Source: Euryarchaeota archaeon UBA60 (lineage in GTDB: Archaea; Thermoplasmatota; Poseidoniia; Poseidoniales; Poseidoniaceae). Taken from it: 8,317 bases of DNA. The stretch lies in NCBI GenBank assembly GCA_002503395.1, contig DARQ01000096.1, positions 2,144 through 10,460 on the forward strand, read 5' to 3'. Under the pieces are notes generated by a model that worked only from the letters and a program-made list of their open reading frames with translations, did no database searches and was not told the origin of the DNA. Every line of letters begins with the position of its first letter. The stretch's first letter is position 1. Below, one piece after another: positions 6,285 to 8,317 of the stretch. Made by a program: the position numbers and the translations under genes.

Positions 6285-6324
6285 TTGAGAATGCGCAACA
6301 GAGGCTATATTTGTCGACATCGCC

Positions 6325-6353
6325 ACAGAAAAAATGTTTCTGTTATGGAAAAA
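6325..6353 (-). terminator. T run and small hairpin directly after the methionine aminopeptidase stop
   Basis: Immediately after the TGA stop (6354-6356) the minus strand has five T. Further on, ACAGAAA and TTTCTGT (6343-6337 and 6331-6325) form a 7-bp inverted repeat around five bases, with a run of six T overlapping the 3' arm. This would suit archaeal U-tract termination of the operon, but it is weaker than the hairpin at 6160-6188. Confidence 0.4.
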
Positions 6354-7367
6354 TCACTCAACCGTCATTATTTCTGGGCCGCCATCGGATACGAAGACCG
6401 TATGTTCGAATTGACCAACATTACCGCCATTCACGCAGCGAAGAATATGATAGGTCTCGATGAAGCGAATCGAGATGAGTTTCTTCATCAGAGCTTTCCA
6501 TTTGCTGACACGACTCTCTTCGTCTGCATCCGGGAAGGGTTTAGCCAACATTGGAAAGGCCCAGCGCTCAGCGAAAGGCAGGGTATTGTAACGCTCTTGC
6601 AAATTTCTCGCTAATTGTGCCCCCAACGGCTTTAATTTCTTCTTTGCCAAGGCCTTTCGCCAATCTACATCACCGGTGATACGGTAGATGTTAGACGAAT
6701 TTCGCGGGCTGACATTTTCGATAAGTCCTTCTTGACCTGAGGTATTGAAAGGCTCGACCGCATAGAATGAATCAGCTTTTACAGTGCCTTTGAATCCAGG
6801 ATTGTCGGCGCCACAGCGGTAGGCTGGGACGCTGACCCCAGCGTGTAGATTCCATTGTTCCAACTGATGACCGCATAGATTCCTGATCGGCTGGAATCCG
6901 GCATCGGTATGGATCTGCTCAGCGATGTCACCGACTTTGTGCCATGGTGTGCCCGGGTGCATCTGCTCGATTGCAGCATCGCGTGCTTCTCGAGCGGCGC
7001 GAATCTGGTCGGTGTGGTTTCCGCCATTACCCACTTCAAGGCTCATCGCATTGTCAGCGATACTGCCATGAATGTGAACTCCGACATCGAACTTCACCAG
7101 ATCACCTTTCTTGAAAACCATCTCGCCTTCCCAGCCAGGAGGAGGGGTAAGGGTATGCTCTGTGGTGTAATGGGCGGCGATTTCGTTGACTGAGATGGTG
7201 GCGGGGAAGGCCGGCTTTCCGCCGTGACGGTGGATGAATCTCTCAGCCTTCTCGATGACTTCGTGCCATGTTTTTCCAGCCTGAATCTCACCCTTTATTC
7301 CCTCTAGGGTACGGCGGGCAACATGACCCGCGTCACGCCAATGCTTCAGTTCTAGTTCATTGACCAC
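6354..7367 (-). CDS. map: Methionine aminopeptidase, type II (archaeal)
   Basis: This cytoplasmic metalloprotease removes the initiator methionine from new proteins. The 337-residue product has the pita-bread fold motifs in order. NEIAAHYT (61-68) carries the substrate-contacting His66. FDVGVHIHGSIADNA (93-107) carries metal ligands Asp94 and Asp105. GHQLEQWNLHAG (166-177) carries His167 and the second active-site His175. AVEPFNTSGQ (203-212) carries Glu205, and QFEHTVFV (319-326) carries Glu321. All five metal ligands are therefore present. The long segment between Glu205 and Glu321 (TLPFAERWAF and the helices around it) is the type II insert. The protein is about 40 residues longer than the well-known Pyrococcus enzyme. 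The start is a GTG at 7367: an in-frame stop lies directly upstream and the next ATG is far inside the domain. It overlaps the end of the tsaC-like gene by 16 bases, so the two are translationally linked. Confidence 0.95.
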   Translation of the reverse strand: MVNELELKHWRDAGHVARRTLEGIKGEIQAGKTWHEVIEKAERFIHRHGGKPAFPATISVNEIAAHYTTEHTLTPPPGWEGEMVFKKGDLVKFDVGVHIHGSIADNAMSLEVGNGGNHTDQIRAAREARDAAIEQMHPGTPWHKVGDIAEQIHTDAGFQPIRNLCGHQLEQWNLHAGVSVPAYRCGADNPGFKGTVKADSFYAVEPFNTSGQEGLIENVSPRNSSNIYRITGDVDWRKALAKKKLKPLGAQLARNLQERYNTLPFAERWAFPMLAKPFPDADEESRVSKWKALMKKLISIRFIETYHILRCVNGGNVGQFEHTVFVSDGGPEIMTVE

Positions 7368-7957
7368 TCAATCACGCGACTAGAAGGTAAAATGCCCTCT
7401 CTCATAATGGTTACCGATGGCAAGCCTTGAGCGATTTCCGCACTGGTCGATAATCTGACGAGAGTACTTGGCAAGCCCCCGGCACAATCTCCTGTGAGTA
7501 TCGCGTCCTCGGGGAAATTCAATAATTGCCCCGCGGTGGCGCAATCATCCGGGCAGACCATGCCCGAGGGATTGGCTGAGGTGGCTGTCAGCGGCCCTGT
7601 TATTGAGAGCAGTTGTATTGCGACCGGATGGGCGAGTAGACGAATAGCGACCGCATCACCACCGACTCTGGCATCCATTTTCTCAATTGCCCGCAGGACG
7701 ATTGAGATGCTTGCAGGGGGGGCGGCGGCGATGAGTTTTCGAGCCAGCGGTGGAATCTCAACGATGGCCTCGGCCTGTTCGATACTGGCGACCGCCAAAC
7801 TGACCGGCATATCTGCCGGCCGGCCCTTGAGTGCGAATAGGCGGTCTAGTGCGGCCGGAGTCGGACGGCAACCGAGGCCTGGAAGTGTTGTGGTAGGATA
7901 GATGACACATTCTTCGGCATCGATTCGCGCCAGAATCGTGGGTGGAATCTCATCCAC
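7352..7957 (-). CDS. tsaC: Threonylcarbamoyl-AMP synthase, YrdC/Sua5 domain
   Basis: This enzyme makes L-threonylcarbamoyladenylate from threonine, bicarbonate and ATP, the first step of the t6A37 modification of ANN-decoding tRNAs. From the GTG at 7957 it has 201 residues. YPTTTLPGLGC (20-30) corresponds to the usual YPTDTVYGLGC. KGRP (44-47) is the ATP/substrate loop, VAIRLLAHP (103-111) supplies a conserved Arg, and TATSANPSG (124-132) is the family signature. PSTLVRLS (163-170) and VTIMREG (182-188) close the domain. It is a stand-alone YrdC domain without the C-terminal Sua5 domain. The frame is open to a GTG at 8029, but that would overlap the preceding gene by 68 bases and add residues not expected in the fold. 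The chosen GTG has GGAGAG 7 bases upstream and begins 4 bases after the preceding stop. It lies between the 97-residue gene and map in one operon. Confidence 0.9.
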   Translation of the reverse strand: MDEIPPTILARIDAEECVIYPTTTLPGLGCRPTPAALDRLFALKGRPADMPVSLAVASIEQAEAIVEIPPLARKLIAAAPPASISIVLRAIEKMDARVGGDAVAIRLLAHPVAIQLLSITGPLTATSANPSGMVCPDDCATAGQLLNFPEDAILTGDCAGGLPSTLVRLSTSAEIAQGLPSVTIMREGILPSSRVIEWSMN

Positions 7958-7961
7958 ACTC

Positions 7962-8255
7962 TCACTCTCCCGATAACCAATCCAAGAGGTGCGTGCGGCC
8001 GATTTCAATCGCGGTATCCTTATCGTCACATTTGACCAATAATTTGCCGCTGGGAAATAACGTCAACTTTGCCGCCCCAGTAAAGATATGGCATAGCCGA
8101 GTTTGGATTTTGACATCCCATCCTGCAGCAATAATCTTCTTGCCAACAGTATCCAAATCAATCTGCATCTCTTCTCTTGGCTCGATCTGCCACGAGGTAT
8201 TGCCACTGCACATCTCGAGCATGAAACCCTCTTCATGCACTTCTGCATCTGCCAT
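7962..8255 (-). CDS. Small conserved-looking protein of unknown function in the tsaC-map operon
   Basis: The 97-residue product was not assigned to a named family. It is acidic at the N-terminus, has no signal peptide or membrane segment, and contains two cysteines in the first 60 residues (16, 55) and one later (76). Residues 48-97 include VKIQTRLCHIFTG and AAKLTLFPSGKLLVKCDDKDTA, then a helical end (IEIGRTHLLDWL). The LTLFPSGKLLVK strand-turn-strand resembles a motif at the C-terminus of some ThiF/MoeB-like proteins and other small archaeal proteins, but this is recollection only. The ATG at 8255 has AAGGTG 5 bases upstream, overlapping the stop of the preceding gene. Coupling to tsaC (4-base gap) suggests a role near translation or tRNA modification; this is context, not proof. 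Confidence 0.75.
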   Translation of the reverse strand: MADAEVHEEGFMLEMCSGNTSWQIEPREEMQIDLDTVGKKIIAAGWDVKIQTRLCHIFTGAAKLTLFPSGKLLVKCDDKDTAIEIGRTHLLDWLSGE

Positions 8256-8260
8256 GAAAA

Positions 8261-8266
8261 CACCTT
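8261..8266 (-). promoter_or_regulatory. Ribosome-binding site of the 97-residue gene
   Basis: AAGGTG on the minus strand lies 5 bases before the ATG at 8255 and shares bases with the TAA stop of the preceding gene. This supports translational coupling and the chosen start. Confidence 0.6.
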
Positions 8267-8317
8267 ATTCAGCGGGGCGACCCAATGGTGGACCTGAGGG
8301 TGGACCTGTGGGTGGAC
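8265..8317 (-). CDS. 3' end of a gene with a Pro-Pro-X-Gly repeat tail (partial)
   Basis: The minus strand entering at the right edge is open in one frame to a TAA at 8267-8265 and gives PPTGPPSGPPLGRPAE. The rest of the gene lies outside the window, so its function is unknown. Three reasons support a real gene end: the regular Pro-Pro-X-Gly pattern, the stop placed 9 bases before the next ATG, and the ribosome-binding site overlapping that stop. Such low-complexity tails are usually flexible and exposed. A chance open frame of 17 codons cannot be excluded. Confidence 0.6.
   Translation of the reverse strand, partial: PPTGPPSGPPLGRPAE
8287..8317. repeat. 12-base tandem repeat encoding Pro-Pro-X-Gly units
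   Basis: The plus strand reads GGTGGACCTGAG, GGTGGACCTGTG, then GGTGGAC at the window edge, so about 2.6 copies of a 12-base unit are visible. The period is a multiple of three, and each unit encodes four residues on the minus strand. Such arrays change length easily by slippage without breaking the frame. The full array extends beyond the window. Confidence 0.7.

Larger units (their letters stand above)
5941..6353. other. Long intergenic stretch between pilin and methionine aminopeptidase genes
   Basis: No conventional gene was recognised. Bases 5941-6150 hold the region upstream of the pilin promoter and a spaced 8-bp inverted repeat (AATGTGAG at 5993-6000, CTCACATT at 6108-6115). Nothing else in that part is convincing. 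Bases 6151-6353 are richer in structure, with two hairpins with T runs, a long-range stem, a 10-bp palindrome and a TATA-like box; these are entered separately. An open frame at 5958-6167 on the minus strand is AT-rich, looks unlike a protein and was not called. Confidence 0.5.

Noticed and set aside
7958..8029. 24-residue N-terminal extension of the YrdC protein from a GTG at 8029
   Set aside because: It would overlap the upstream gene by 68 bases. The GTG at 7957 has a good ribosome-binding site and gives the normal domain length.

Overview
The window looks archaeal, most probably a marine Thermoplasmatota lineage such as Marine Group II (Candidatus Poseidoniales). This is an inference from gene content, with no phylogeny behind it. 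The evidence is a type IV pilin with the archaeal AVSPVIATILMVAITVVLA-type N-terminus, a type II methionine aminopeptidase of the archaeal/eukaryotic kind, TATA-like boxes upstream of genes, and frequent GTG and TTG starts. Base composition is mosaic: the glycosyltransferase at 437-1489 is strongly AT-rich, the next gene is intermediate, and everything from about 2770 onward is GC-richer.

Left part (1-5215) is a surface-polysaccharide or glycoprotein-glycan locus. A truncated nucleotide-sugar dehydrogenase (minus, 5' end only) is divergent from an AT-rich GT4 glycosyltransferase (437-1489, plus). A second GT4 enzyme follows (1601-2749, plus). It converges on a third GT4 enzyme (2771-3832, minus), which is divergent from a membrane-anchored GT2 glycosyltransferase (3938-5215, plus). 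Together they suggest production of a uronic-acid-type nucleotide sugar and stepwise glycan assembly at the membrane. The glycan and acceptor cannot be read from the sequence.

Middle part (5216-6353) holds one type IV pilin gene (5381-5881, minus) with its own TATA-like promoter and a very strong hairpin plus T-tract terminator. Upstream of it is a 472-base stretch without a conventional gene. That stretch holds a second hairpin plus T-tract, a long-range inverted repeat and a TATA-like element, and could encode a small structured RNA or a leaderless 39-codon peptide on the minus strand.

Right part (6354-8317) is a tight minus-strand housekeeping operon. In transcription order it runs: the last codons of a gene ending in a Pro-Pro-X-Gly repeat tail, a 97-residue protein of unknown function, a TsaC/Sua5-type threonylcarbamoyl-AMP synthase (tRNA t6A modification), and methionine aminopeptidase. 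The last three serve or probably serve translation and protein maturation. Gaps are 9 and 4 nt, and the final pair overlaps by 16 nt.

No tRNA, rRNA, CRISPR array, insertion sequence or integrase was recognised.
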